Positions 7,247 through 16,300 of a stretch of DNA of 62,554 nt are shown here, one piece after another (positions within the stretch are counted from its first letter, which is position 1; each line of letters starts with the position of its first letter). This stretch comes from Sedimentisphaerales bacterium (GTDB lineage Bacteria; Planctomycetota; Phycisphaerae; Sedimentisphaerales; Anaerohalosphaeraceae). The notes beneath the pieces were generated by a model. It had not been told where the DNA came from, made no database searches, and saw nothing but the letters and a program-made list of their open reading frames with translations. The translations under genes and the position numbers were made by a program. The stretch spans positions 1-62,554 of the forward strand of contig JAFGPC010000049.1 of assembly GCA_016926155.1 (NCBI GenBank), given 5' to 3'.

Positions 7247-9306
7247 CGCATTCCTCCCGGTCCCGGCATCATAGGCCAGCCCTGATTCATCTGTTGTTGC
7301 TGTTCAGCGGTTGGTTTGGAAGGAATCGTTCCGTCCAGTTGCCCTCGGACGGAGATTCTTCGCTTGCTGATAAAGGATTTCAAGCCGGGAGCACCCATTC
7401 CAGGACCCCCGCCAGGTCCACCCGGTCCCCTTCGACCGAATCCCCCTCCAAAAGGCATTTGTCGGTTTTCTGTTTGTGTAGATTGCCCGGCTCCGAACAG
7501 AAATTGCAAGTCAGTAGGCATCTCTTCCGGAAGTTGCCTTTCCTGTGAAGATTCGCGGTCGGCAGATTGGGCCATTCCCGGCGGTCGCATCCAGCCGGCG
7601 TCAGAGGCCCCCTCGTTGAGGCCTTTTTCAAATGCTTCCATAGTGAAAAATTTCAATTCGTCTTTTTCAACATAAGGTCGAATTAAGGTCACCCATGAAT
7701 CGATACGGGACTCGATTACTCCTTCGGAAAATCCACCTGCCAGTAATTGTTCAAGATACTCGTGATATTTTTCCAGGTAGAGTTTGTGTGCAAGAAGTCG
7801 ATTGACAAGAGGTCGACTTTCCATTCCGTTGGTCACGGGTTCGTCGATATAAAAATCAGTGATTTCCTGTTGAAAACCTCCTGCCCCGAATGTTCCAAAG
7901 GCCATATTCAAGTCCCAGGGAAGAATCGTGAAATATCCATTGTCTTCATACAGATAATAGTTATGCCCCATTCCGATATAATTATCCAGATGAACGGTCA
8001 TTACAGACACTGCCAAGTAGCGCAGGACCTGATCGACATTTAAAACCTTTTCAATCTCTGTGGGAAAGGATTCATCCGGGCAATTGTTGAGCACATCGAG
8101 CAATTGAAACAAGGCCGTGTGATCCTGATAATTTTCATTGGTTTTCAAACCCATGCTCTCCAGAAGATTACCGCGACCGAAACCACCCATTGGACCAGGA
8201 GGACCTCCACCAAGTCCTCCCATTCCGCCCGGCCTCCCAAAACCGCCCGGTCCGAACGCAAACGGTCGATTGCTTTGCTGTAAGAACTCATTTGGATCCG
8301 AAAGCAACAATGCATCCAATCCAAAAGGCATGGGACGATCCTGATTGGCAAATCCACCTGGAGATCTACGATCACCTCCCATAGGCATCATGTTGGGATC
8401 AAAGGGGAATCCGCCCGGTGGACCGGGGAAAAAACCCCTATCCCTATTATTGCCATTCCTATCAGCCTGAAAGTGGGGCGGTCCGAAACCGCCACCGGGA
8501 AAACCACCCGGTCCGTTCATAGTCTGGCCAACGTCTTCGGTTTTTCCGTCGGGATTCTCTCTTTCTAACAACCGAATGAGATCACTCAAACGGCTGCCGC
8601 CGATATTGAGAGCAAGAGTATCCTTTTGAGCCTGTTGTAATGGTTCTTGGACAGCCTCCTGGTGTTCTTTTACATCATCCTGAGTCCAGTTCAACGTAGC
8701 GGCTCCGATTTCCGGCTTATATAGATTGCCGTTCGGATTAGAAAAATGTCGAGTCAGAAATGTCTTATCAATGGGCTCAACCTGGGTATAAAGTCCAAGG
8801 TGAATATTGTTTAAATACAAATCGACAAATGCAGTTCTGGGAGTCGGAATATCCATTTTCTCAAACAGTTCATATCCCAGCACTTCCCTTATATAGGTAG
8901 GATCGGAAAAACCGTTGTTCAGACACACTTTTTTGAGTCCACGAAAGTTTTGGGCAGAGTTGAAAAAATTGAAATCGACCTTCAAACTCAGACGCTGTGA
9001 ACCGCTACCGGCAACAGACATCAGGGAAGACATTCCTTTGGGGCGGACGGCCACATTGGGATATCGCCGGCCGTCAAACCAGAAATCAGCCCTGACGTAC
9101 TGCTCTGCTCTGGGATTGGATAGAATCCATTGCCAGTCTTTTTCGGCCATGACAATACGAACCGTTATCACACGATCTGTAATAAATGGTTCGCCTTTAT
9201 CATTGGCCTTTCGAAACAGACCTTCATGCCCCCCTGCCAGTAACACAACCAGTGTCAGAAGGAATATAAACAGTCCTAAAAATATCGATATTTCACTTTT
9301 ATCCAT
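7243..9306 (-). CDS. CotH-like kinase family protein, membrane-anchored
   Basis: The 687-residue protein has an N-terminal membrane anchor or uncleaved signal (residues 6-24), then a CotH-type kinase fold facing the outside. Recognisable parts are the strand VAVRPKGMSS, the helix region CLNNGFSDPTYIREVLGYELFE, the NLYKPE strand and the LPWDLNMAFG motif, which in CotH kinases carries metal-binding Asp. Between the two kinase halves (about residues 260-390) sits a low-complexity insert rich in Gly, Pro and Phe, and a second GPGG-rich tail lies near 640-687. Characterised CotH from spore formers phosphorylates spore-coat proteins; targets here are unknown. It is the first gene of the CotH-VTC-DUF4956 operon. 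Confidence 0.85.
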   Translation of the reverse strand: MDKSEISIFLGLFIFLLTLVVLLAGGHEGLFRKANDKGEPFITDRVITVRIVMAEKDWQWILSNPRAEQYVRADFWFDGRRYPNVAVRPKGMSSLMSVAGSGSQRLSLKVDFNFFNSAQNFRGLKKVCLNNGFSDPTYIREVLGYELFEKMDIPTPRTAFVDLYLNNIHLGLYTQVEPIDKTFLTRHFSNPNGNLYKPEIGAATLNWTQDDVKEHQEAVQEPLQQAQKDTLALNIGGSRLSDLIRLLERENPDGKTEDVGQTMNGPGGFPGGGFGPPHFQADRNGNNRDRGFFPGPPGGFPFDPNMMPMGGDRRSPGGFANQDRPMPFGLDALLLSDPNEFLQQSNRPFAFGPGGFGRPGGMGGLGGGPPGPMGGFGRGNLLESMGLKTNENYQDHTALFQLLDVLNNCPDESFPTEIEKVLNVDQVLRYLAVSVMTVHLDNYIGMGHNYYLYEDNGYFTILPWDLNMAFGTFGAGGFQQEITDFYIDEPVTNGMESRPLVNRLLAHKLYLEKYHEYLEQLLAGGFSEGVIESRIDSWVTLIRPYVEKDELKFFTMEAFEKGLNEGASDAGWMRPPGMAQSADRESSQERQLPEEMPTDLQFLFGAGQSTQTENRQMPFGGGFGRRGPGGPGGGPGMGAPGLKSFISKRRISVRGQLDGTIPSKPTAEQQQQMNQGWPMMPGPGGMR

Positions 9307-9533
9307 AAGATCACTTCTAAAACAGTTCCCAATCCAAAAGTCATAGTGTCCTTCCTAACAAAACGGTAACAATTCAGAATGGATTTTATGGAATAAATTT
9401 CCCGTTTTGACATACATAATTTTAAAAAAAACGTTAGCTACTACCCATTGGAAGGCACAGAAGGATGTTAAACGGACCGGAAGCAGGGGCTTCTGAGTCC
9501 ACGAACAAAGGAATACAGGGAAAGGATGATGTT

Positions 9534-10181
9534 ATGAAAAGGTTGGCAGTAGTTTTGGTGCTTTTAGCTGTGGCCGGCAGTACGTTAGCACAGGACAAAC
9601 GTGTACGGGAAAACAGTCGTTATCAGGTACGGACTCGAACAGCCCAATCAGCTGATGATGCGATTCAGGACTTGTATTATTATTACGCACGATCAAACGA
9701 TCGGGCCATGTTGACGATGCTGCGATATATGTTGAGTACTCGCGCTCAAGTACAATTGGAAAGCGAGGATGAAGAAACCACCCCGGAAATGCCCTTGAGG
9801 ACACGAACTTCCACACGCACGAAGTCGCGAAGTCAGACACAAGACGGCACCTGCGACCAGACACAGACGCAGGAGCAAACTCAGGAACAGAAGCAAGACG
9901 GCACCTGCGATCAGACACAACAGCAGGAACAAAAACAGGATGGTTCCTGCGACCAGAACCAACAACAGGATCAAGATCAAACACAGGATAGTACCTGCGA
10001 TCAAACACAACAGCAGGATCAGATCCAAGAACAAAAACAGGATGGTACTTGCGATCAGACGCAGGATAACACCTGTGACCAAATCCAGCAACAAGATCAG
10101 ACACAACAGCAGGATCAAACCCAGAATCAGGATGGAGTACAGCAGCAGGACCGGGATCGTGATCAGGTTAATAAATCCTGA
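9534..10181 (+). CDS. secreted Gln-rich protein with six Cys repeats
   Basis: I do not recognise a family. The 215-residue product begins with a signal peptide (MKRLAVVLVLLAVAGSTLA, then Q). The ATG at 9534 follows a purine-rich GGAAAGG site and is preferred to the upstream in-frame TTG/ATG options. Residues about 20-75 form a folded-looking stretch with YYYY and helix-like segments. From about residue 100 to the end the sequence is almost only Gln, Asp, Thr, Glu, Lys and Cys, built on an imperfect repeat QDGTCDQTQ. Six copies carry one Cys each (DGT, DGT, DGS, DST, DGT, DNT before Cys-Asp-Gln). An even number of Cys in an exported protein suggests disulfides. A strong terminator follows. It could be a surface or matrix protein, but that is inference. 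Confidence 0.7.
   Translation: MKRLAVVLVLLAVAGSTLAQDKRVRENSRYQVRTRTAQSADDAIQDLYYYYARSNDRAMLTMLRYMLSTRAQVQLESEDEETTPEMPLRTRTSTRTKSRSQTQDGTCDQTQTQEQTQEQKQDGTCDQTQQQEQKQDGSCDQNQQQDQDQTQDSTCDQTQQQDQIQEQKQDGTCDQTQDNTCDQIQQQDQTQQQDQTQNQDGVQQQDRDRDQVNKS
9838..10140 (+). repeat. degenerate in-frame tandem repeats (Gln/Asp/Cys codons)
   Basis: Imperfect units with the core GGTACCTGCGACCAGACACA (variants differ mainly at third positions) recur six times, separated by CAG/CAA-rich spacers of variable length. Synonymous changes between copies indicate that the repeat is old and held at protein level, not a recent duplication. Confidence 0.75.
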
Positions 10182-10259
10182 CCCAAGCGAAAATACGACA
10201 AGAACTTGACCGGCCAATCAGCCGGATAGACCAAACGGAGTATGGGGTGACTCCATACG

Positions 10260-10297
10260 CGCCGGCGGGGATTCATCAGTCCTGCCGGCGTTTTTTT
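10260..10297 (+). terminator. rho-independent terminator after Gln-rich protein gene
   Basis: The stem CGCCGGC..GCCGGCG, with additional inner GGG-G/C-CCT pairing, is followed directly by seven T. It ends the transcript of the gene at 9534-10181. Confidence 0.85.
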
Positions 10298-10342
10298 ATG
10301 CACATAATGCGGGTACGACAAAAACCTGGAAAAGGCCCATAA

Positions 10343-10372
10343 GCGTCCCTCGTTATGAGGGTCGCATTTTTT
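10343..10372 (+). terminator. second hairpin with T-tract ahead of TIM-barrel/ceramidase gene
   Basis: The stem GCGTCCCTC/GAGGGTCGC (one mismatch, loop GTTAT) is followed by a run of six T after CA. It lies about 65 bases before the next ATG, so it could be a backup terminator or an attenuator in the leader of the downstream gene. Confidence 0.55.
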
Positions 10373-10435
10373 ATGGAAAGGAGGTACAATAAAAAAGTCG
10401 ATCTGAAGAATCTAATTTTTCTTGGGAGGTTTACA

Positions 10436-12700
10436 ATGGGCTGGACAAGAGATTTATCACGACGAGAATTTCTGGGAACAGGGGCGGCTCTTGGTGCAGG
10501 TACTGTCTTATCAGGTCGGCTCATGGGAGGACAGAAAGCCGACAAGGAAGATTGGCGAATCGGAATCTATACCCGCCCATGGGATCAATATACATATCAG
10601 GTGGCTCTGGATGCGATTGCGGAAGCAGGATTCAAATATGCCGGTCTGATGACAACCAAATCGCAAAGCCATTTGGTTATTTCGGCGCAGACTTCAGTTA
10701 AACAAGCAGCTCAGTGTGGGCAGGAAGCCCAAAAAAGAGGACTTAGGATTCTTTCCGTGTATGGCGGGGGGATCGGTGTGGATAAATCCCTGGAACAGGG
10801 GATTAGCGATCTGCGTCGGTTAATTGATAATTGTACTGCCTGCGGTTCACCAAATCTTCTGATGGGCGGAGTAAGTGATAGTAAACTGTACGACTTATAC
10901 TACAAAGCAATTGCCGAGTGTTGTGATTACGCTGCGGATAAAGGAGTACATCTCAGCATCAAGCCACACGGTGGATTGAACGCCACCGGACAGCAATGCC
11001 GCGAAACAGTGAAAAGGATGGGACATCCCAATTTCCGTATCTGGTACGATCCCGGAAATATCTACTACTATTCCAACGGAGCCTTAAATCCTGTCGACGA
11101 TGCCACAACAGTAAACGGCCTGGTGACAGGGATGTGCGTCAAGGACTATCGTCATCCCAAGGAAGTTCTGCTTCGTCCGGGAATCGGTCGAGTTGATTTT
11201 CCGGTTATATTTGCTTTGCTGCGGAAAGGGGGCTTTGTCCAAGGCCCTCTGTTGATCGAGTGCCTGGAGCAAGGTGAACCAAAAGAGCTGATAAACCAGG
11301 CCTGTAAAGCTCGTGAATTTGTGCAACAATGCCTCGATCAGGAGGATCGGTTGATCCTGCGACGTTTTCAACAGACACTTCAGGCAGGTGTGGCCGAAGT
11401 GGATATAACTCCACCTGTAGGCTATCGGATGAGCGGATATTTCCGGGAGCGGCCCAGCACTGGCACGGCCAACCCGTTAAAGGCCAAAGCTCTGGTTCTG
11501 CGTCAGGGTCATACAAAAGCTGCTTTCGTTTCATGCGATATCATCGGCATTTCACCGCAGGTGAGTGAGCAAGCACGGAATCTCGTTTCCAAGCAAACGA
11601 TGATTCCTCATGCAAATATAATAGTTGCGGCTACCCATTCCCATACCGGACCGCTCTACTGGGGCGCATTGCGGGATCATTTTCATGCCAGGGCCTTTGC
11701 TGAAAAGGGCAGGGATCCTCATGAAACCGAGGATTATTCAGCCAAGCTAATAGAGGATATCGTAACCGCTATCGGCGAGGCGAATCTGGCGACAGAACCG
11801 GTACGGATCAAGGCCGGTACTGCCGAACAATATGGGCTTTCCTTCAATCGCCGGTTCCATATGAAGGATGGTTCGGTACGATTTAATCCCGGTGTATTGA
11901 ATCCGGATATTGTAAAGCCCGCCGGTCAGATCGACCCCCAGGTAGGCATAGTGATGCTGTATCGCCCTGCATCACATACACCGTTTGCCGGATTGGTGAA
12001 CTTTACGTTGCACCTAGACACCGTAGGGGGGACACTATATGGAGCGGATTATCCGTTTTATATCGAACAGGTGCTGCGTGGTGAATACGGCGATGGTTTC
12101 ACGCTCCTGTTCGGCACCGGAACATGCGGAGATATTAATCACATCGATGTAACAAAGCGAGAGCGGCTCAAAACAGAAACAATCGGAACAACATTAGGGC
12201 AAACGGTCATTGAAAAGAGTCAAACTCTAAATCCCATGAGACGTGGCCGACTGAAAGTAAAACGAAAAACGATTACCTGGCCCCTCCAGAAGTTTGACAT
12301 GGAGAAGATCGCCTGGGCCCGGGAAAGTATGTATAAAATTGGCACTCCTGATTTACCGTTTCTCGAACAGGTCAAAGCGTATAAGATCATGGCAATCCAG
12401 GCACGGAAATCCGAGACAATTGAACTGGAAACTCAGGTTTTTCAACTGGGTCCGGACATAGCGATTGTCGGGCTGCCGGGAGAGGCGTTTATCGAACTGG
12501 GATTGGCAATTAAAAAGGCCAGTCCATTCGACACGACACTGGTTATCGAATTGTGTAATGATTGTCCCGGATATCTCCCCACGGAAAAAGCATTCCGTGA
12601 AGGCAGTTATGAAACCGTTAATTCCCGAATTCAACCGGGCGGGGGAGAAAAACTGGCTTCCGCAGCGATAGAACTTCTCCGGGATCTGAAAAACCTTTGA
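10436..12700 (+). CDS. Tat-exported fusion: TIM-barrel sugar isomerase-like + neutral ceramidase-like
   Basis: The 754-residue protein starts at 10436, seven bases after GGGAGGT, with a twin-arginine signal (SRREFLGTGAALGAG, about residues 9-23). Residues about 35-315 form a xylose-isomerase-like TIM barrel (AP endonuclease 2 family): IGIYTRPWDQYTYQVALDAI, LSIKPHGGL, IWYDPGNIYYY and a final LIECLEQG. After a linker with FVQQCLDQEDR, residues about 345-754 match the N-terminal domain of neutral/alkaline non-lysosomal ceramidases: AEVDITPPVGYRMSGY, then AATHSHTGP with the zinc-binding His pair and later GTGTCGDIN. In planctomycetes ceramidase-like domains are abundant and probably act on non-lipid substrates. 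Joining the two in one chain suggests two steps on one compound. Substrates are unknown. Confidence 0.75.
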   Translation: MGWTRDLSRREFLGTGAALGAGTVLSGRLMGGQKADKEDWRIGIYTRPWDQYTYQVALDAIAEAGFKYAGLMTTKSQSHLVISAQTSVKQAAQCGQEAQKRGLRILSVYGGGIGVDKSLEQGISDLRRLIDNCTACGSPNLLMGGVSDSKLYDLYYKAIAECCDYAADKGVHLSIKPHGGLNATGQQCRETVKRMGHPNFRIWYDPGNIYYYSNGALNPVDDATTVNGLVTGMCVKDYRHPKEVLLRPGIGRVDFPVIFALLRKGGFVQGPLLIECLEQGEPKELINQACKAREFVQQCLDQEDRLILRRFQQTLQAGVAEVDITPPVGYRMSGYFRERPSTGTANPLKAKALVLRQGHTKAAFVSCDIIGISPQVSEQARNLVSKQTMIPHANIIVAATHSHTGPLYWGALRDHFHARAFAEKGRDPHETEDYSAKLIEDIVTAIGEANLATEPVRIKAGTAEQYGLSFNRRFHMKDGSVRFNPGVLNPDIVKPAGQIDPQVGIVMLYRPASHTPFAGLVNFTLHLDTVGGTLYGADYPFYIEQVLRGEYGDGFTLLFGTGTCGDINHIDVTKRERLKTETIGTTLGQTVIEKSQTLNPMRRGRLKVKRKTITWPLQKFDMEKIAWARESMYKIGTPDLPFLEQVKAYKIMAIQARKSETIELETQVFQLGPDIAIVGLPGEAFIELGLAIKKASPFDTTLVIELCNDCPGYLPTEKAFREGSYETVNSRIQPGGGEKLASAAIELLRDLKNL

Positions 12701-12750
12701 TTTCCTGTTTCCACTGATTAGCAGGAAAAGACATTCAAAGGAATTTGTCC

Positions 12751-12778
12751 TTGCGTAGCGGTTGTATTTTCTTATAAA
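12751..12778 (+). promoter_or_regulatory. candidate sigma-70 promoter for Ktr/Trk operon
   Basis: TTGCGT and TATAAA are separated by 16 bases and lie 87 bases upstream of the ATG at 12865. The -35 box is only partly canonical. Confidence 0.35.
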
Positions 12779-12864
12779 GGTGAACGCTTTGCAGGCGATT
12801 TATTCCCATCGGGATTGTTAGGAACCATTGTTTTAAAGGACTGAGCCGGGCGAAGCGCTTATTC

Positions 12865-14649
12865 ATGAAAATAGCATATAAAAATCCAAAGCTGGAACGG
12901 CTGGCTGTCGTGGCAAATATGATCATCGGATTGGTGATCGTCACCACGTTTATTCTCTTGTACGGATTTGATGAGATTCCATTTCAATTATCCACTCGCA
13001 CGTTGCACATCTTTCAGATTATAGCTTTTTTACTACTCCTGACGGATAAAACCGGGCGGTTTATGAATGCCGTCTCCAAAAAGGCTTTTCTTAGAGCCTT
13101 CTGGTATGAAATCCCATTGCTTTTGCTTCTGATGGCCGTTGTATTCGGTGCAAACCGCTGGTTTTCCGTGGACAAACCGGGCCGTGTAATCATGTTTGCC
13201 TTGGCCGTATATCTGGTCCTGCAAGTTGGTCTACGGCTAGGCCGTATTTGTGTGAATATGGCAGCGTCCGGACAAAATCCCGCCCAGTCGCTGATTTTCA
13301 GTTTTCTCGCTCTGATTATCGCCGGGGCGGGTGTATTAATGCTTCCTCGAGCCCACAATCTGGACCAGATGAGCCCGATTGATGCGCTCTTTACGGCCAC
13401 AAGCGCCACCTGCGTAACAGGTTTGATCGTCAAGGATACCGGCACGGATTTTTCACTGGGAGGTCAAATCACGATCTTGACCCTGATTCAGTTTGGCGGA
13501 TTGGGTATCGTCGTGTTCGGGGCGGTGATCGCCTTGTTGCTGGGGCAGGCCTTGAGTGTGCGCGAATCGGTGGCGATGCAGGACCTTCTGAGCACACAGA
13601 CCCTGGGACGTATCGGACGGATTATCGGATTTATTTTTATAACAACACTGGTTATCGAGGCGATCGGAGCGATTTTAATGGTGGGAATGTGGAAGGAGAT
13701 TCCCACGCCGATGACCGAAGCACATCAACAGTGGTTCAGCAGCATCTTTCATTCGATCAGCGCCTTCTGCAATGCCGGATTTAGTTTGTTTGGGCGCAGC
13801 CTGATGGACTATAGCGATTCCTGGCGTGTATATATTGTGATTTGTCCCTTAATCATTTTAGGCGGACTTGGATTTGGTGTTTTATATAACCTGTTCGACG
13901 TGGCGGTGGATAAAATTCGACGTAAACTCCATGCCCGGCATCGTCCCCTGGGTGGTTACGAGACAACCAGCCCGCGTAAGATTCATCTGCAAAGCAAAAT
14001 CGTTCTTACTTCCAGTCTTGTATTGATTCTTTTCGGAGCCTTAGTGCTCTGGTTGTTCGAATCTTATATGGCGTCATATCCCGGCCATAGAGGAGTCGGC
14101 ACCGTAGTATTCCAATCGGTCACAGCACGAACAGCGGGATTTAATACCATCGATATTGTCGCTATGTCCGAGGCGAGTAAACTGACTCTCATTGTTTTGA
14201 TGTTCATCGGCGGCTCGCCAGGCTCTACGGCCGGCGGAATCAAAACTGTGACATTAGTGGTCATCTTGATGACTTCTTACGCTTCTCTGCGAAAGCGGCC
14301 GCATGTAGAAATGTTTAAACGCTCGATTCCTTTGATGGTCGTAGGACGTGCTGTGACCGTGGCGGTCCTGTTCGCCGGAGTCTTACTTTGTATTACATTG
14401 GCACTATGTGTGACAGAGCATGAAAACGGTTTCCGTCTGATGGACATTCTTTTTGAAGCAACGTCTGCGCTGGGGACGGTGGGGCTGACCACGGGAATTA
14501 CCGGCTCTTTGACAACGATGGGAAAACTGGTTATCATTGCGGCCATGTTGATCGGTCGGCTAGGCCCGCTGACCTTGCTGGCAACACTGACTTATAACAT
14601 AAAGCCGGCGGTTTATGAATATCCGGCCGAGCCGTTGATTGTTGGATAA
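12865..14649 (+). CDS. potassium uptake protein, TrkH/KtrB family
   Basis: This is the membrane subunit of a K+ uptake system (594 residues). The four pore loops of the Trk/Ktr/HKT superfamily are visible: TSATCVTGL, SAFCNAGFS, TARTAGFNT and TSALGTVGLTTG, each providing the Gly of the selectivity filter. GGSPGSTAGGIKT near residue 450 is the family signature. Compared with ordinary KtrB (about 450 residues), about 130 residues are added at the N-terminus with three or four extra hydrophobic segments. The partner TrkA/KtrA gene starts 45 bases downstream, so the two form an operon. Confidence 0.9.
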   Translation: MKIAYKNPKLERLAVVANMIIGLVIVTTFILLYGFDEIPFQLSTRTLHIFQIIAFLLLLTDKTGRFMNAVSKKAFLRAFWYEIPLLLLLMAVVFGANRWFSVDKPGRVIMFALAVYLVLQVGLRLGRICVNMAASGQNPAQSLIFSFLALIIAGAGVLMLPRAHNLDQMSPIDALFTATSATCVTGLIVKDTGTDFSLGGQITILTLIQFGGLGIVVFGAVIALLLGQALSVRESVAMQDLLSTQTLGRIGRIIGFIFITTLVIEAIGAILMVGMWKEIPTPMTEAHQQWFSSIFHSISAFCNAGFSLFGRSLMDYSDSWRVYIVICPLIILGGLGFGVLYNLFDVAVDKIRRKLHARHRPLGGYETTSPRKIHLQSKIVLTSSLVLILFGALVLWLFESYMASYPGHRGVGTVVFQSVTARTAGFNTIDIVAMSEASKLTLIVLMFIGGSPGSTAGGIKTVTLVVILMTSYASLRKRPHVEMFKRSIPLMVVGRAVTVAVLFAGVLLCITLALCVTEHENGFRLMDILFEATSALGTVGLTTGITGSLTTMGKLVIIAAMLIGRLGPLTLLATLTYNIKPAVYEYPAEPLIVG

Positions 14650-14694
14650 TCAGGCGGCTAGAGATAATTTGTATACCATACAAGGATAAATAAG

Positions 14695-15384
14695 ATGGAA
14701 CGGTTTGCCGTCATAGGACTGGGACGATTCGGCAAGAAGCTGGCCATTGCGCTGGCCATGAGCGGCGCCGAAGTTATTGCCATCGACCGAGACCGGGAGG
14801 TGGTCGATAGTATCCGCGATCAGGTAACCTTGGCTGTACGGATGGACAGTACGGATGAAGACGCACTCAAGGCGCAGGGAATCGATCGGGTGAATTGTGC
14901 GTTCGTGTGCATGGGACAGGGGGGGAGTATCTTTGAGTCCTCGGTGCTGACCGTGGTTAATCTAAAGGCCTTGGGGATTAAACGCATCTGTGCACGGGCG
15001 CCAAGCCTGACCAGCGGACAGGTCCTGGCAGCAGTTGGCGCTACGGATGTGGTTTACCCGGAAATCGAGACGGCCCAACGCTGGGCTTATAAGCTGATCG
15101 CGCCCCATATCGGAGAAAAAATTGACTTTGCTCCGGGTTACAGTCTGGCTAGGATTAAAGCACCGCCCAGTTTCAACAGTAAGACCGTAATGGAGCTTCA
15201 GCTTCGCCAGAAATTCAACGTTAATCTTGTGGCGGTCAAGCGAGCAGGGGAAGAAGAACAGACACAAAAGACCGATCAAAAGGATATTATCAACGTACCT
15301 TTACCGAATACGGAGATTCATACCGGAGATATTCTCATGGTGGCCGGTTCGGATCGGGATCTGGCCAGGCTGCCTCAGGAATAA
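14695..15384 (+). CDS. potassium uptake regulatory subunit, TrkA/KtrA family
   Basis: This cytosolic 229-residue regulator gates the adjacent membrane subunit. The N-terminal RCK domain (about 1-135) has the Rossmann motif GLGRFGKKLA and an acidic residue at the end of strand 2 (VIAIDRD), which binds NAD(H) or ATP/ADP in the family. A TrkA-C domain follows (about 140-229, IKAPPSFNSKTVMELQLRQKF...GDILMVAGSDRDL), in many homologues a c-di-AMP binding site. Standard length for KtrA. Confidence 0.9.
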   Translation: MERFAVIGLGRFGKKLAIALAMSGAEVIAIDRDREVVDSIRDQVTLAVRMDSTDEDALKAQGIDRVNCAFVCMGQGGSIFESSVLTVVNLKALGIKRICARAPSLTSGQVLAAVGATDVVYPEIETAQRWAYKLIAPHIGEKIDFAPGYSLARIKAPPSFNSKTVMELQLRQKFNVNLVAVKRAGEEEQTQKTDQKDIINVPLPNTEIHTGDILMVAGSDRDLARLPQE

Positions 15385-15407
15385 TCAACAGGTTGCTCAA
15401 ATCAACC

Positions 15408-16256
15408 ATGAACAAACGGATTTACATCTCAGATATGGACGGTACGCTTCTGCGGAATGACGCCAGTTTATCGGATAATTCGCGCCGGATACTTACCCGC
15501 TTATTGGGGCAGGGGGTAGCGTTTACTGTGGCCAGCGCCCGCAGTGTCATCGCTATCCGACAGGCATTGGGGGATTTGCCGCTGCGTTTGCCGGTTATTG
15601 CAATCAACGGTGCTTTTATTTCCGACTATGCCACAGGGCGCCACTTGATGATCAATGCCATGTCACCTGAACTGGTGGCCGAAATTTACAGTCGGATTCT
15701 CAAACATGAATGTATTCCATTTATTTCCGCTTTCGATGGGGCGCAAGATCGACTGTATTTCAGCCAACTGTCGAATGCGGGGATGCAATGGTATCATGAC
15801 GATCGGCATAACAGTGGGGATGATCGCCTGACGTTCCTCGAAGATCTGACACACTCTATTGGCAGAGATCACATTGTCTCCCTATCTGTGATCGGTCCCC
15901 AGGAGGAGATCGCTCCACTGGCTTATGAACTGGAAGAAGAATTGGGGAATCGGTTGGAAAATCACTTCTTTCCGAATCCCTATTCGCCGCCGTGGTGGTG
16001 GCTGACCATCCATGACAAACGCTCTTGCAAGAGCCAGGCTGTGCAGCAGATGGTTGAATACGCCGGTTTTTCCATGGACGATCTGGTCGTATTCGGCGAC
16101 AACCTCAACGACGTAAAAATGTTTCAACAGACGCGGCGAGCGATCGCCGTGGCCAACGGTACCGAGGAAATCAAACAATACGCCACCGAGGTGATCGGCT
16201 CAAACGAAGAAGACAGCGTTGTTAACTATGTCTTGCAGGACAGCATGAAGCTTTGA
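15408..16256 (+). CDS. HAD-superfamily Cof-type phosphatase
   Basis: The 282-residue hydrolase has HAD motif I DMDGTL near the N-terminus (nucleophile Asp), a motif III Lys in the segment HDKRSCKSQAV, and motif IV VFGDNLNDVKMF. The large C2B cap inserted between them marks the Cof/IIB class, which dephosphorylates sugar phosphates, FMN or PLP. ATG at 15408 is preferred to the TTG at 15393 because it places the DMDGT strand at the usual position; the ribosome site is weak for both. It lies 23 bases behind the TrkA gene and is probably co-transcribed. Confidence 0.85.
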   Translation: MNKRIYISDMDGTLLRNDASLSDNSRRILTRLLGQGVAFTVASARSVIAIRQALGDLPLRLPVIAINGAFISDYATGRHLMINAMSPELVAEIYSRILKHECIPFISAFDGAQDRLYFSQLSNAGMQWYHDDRHNSGDDRLTFLEDLTHSIGRDHIVSLSVIGPQEEIAPLAYELEEELGNRLENHFFPNPYSPPWWWLTIHDKRSCKSQAVQQMVEYAGFSMDDLVVFGDNLNDVKMFQQTRRAIAVANGTEEIKQYATEVIGSNEEDSVVNYVLQDSMKL

Positions 16257-16300
16257 TCTTTCTTGTGGCGATTTCGCATCTGCTCAATTGTTCATGAAAG

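Noticed and set aside
9693-10217. Hydrophobic 174-residue ORF on the minus strand over the Gln-rich repeats
   Set aside because: It is an antisense reading of CAG/CAA-rich repeats (Gln codons read as Leu on the other strand); no ribosome site or gene-like composition.
12701-12728. Terminator after the TIM-barrel/ceramidase gene
   Set aside because: The stem TTTCCTG/CAGGAAA has no T-tract, so it does not meet the standard; it may be a simple 3' hairpin.
12720-12864. Possible c-di-AMP (ydaO) riboswitch before the Ktr genes
   Set aside because: The distance and context would fit, but I could not find the conserved core blocks; only a promoter-like pair is visible.
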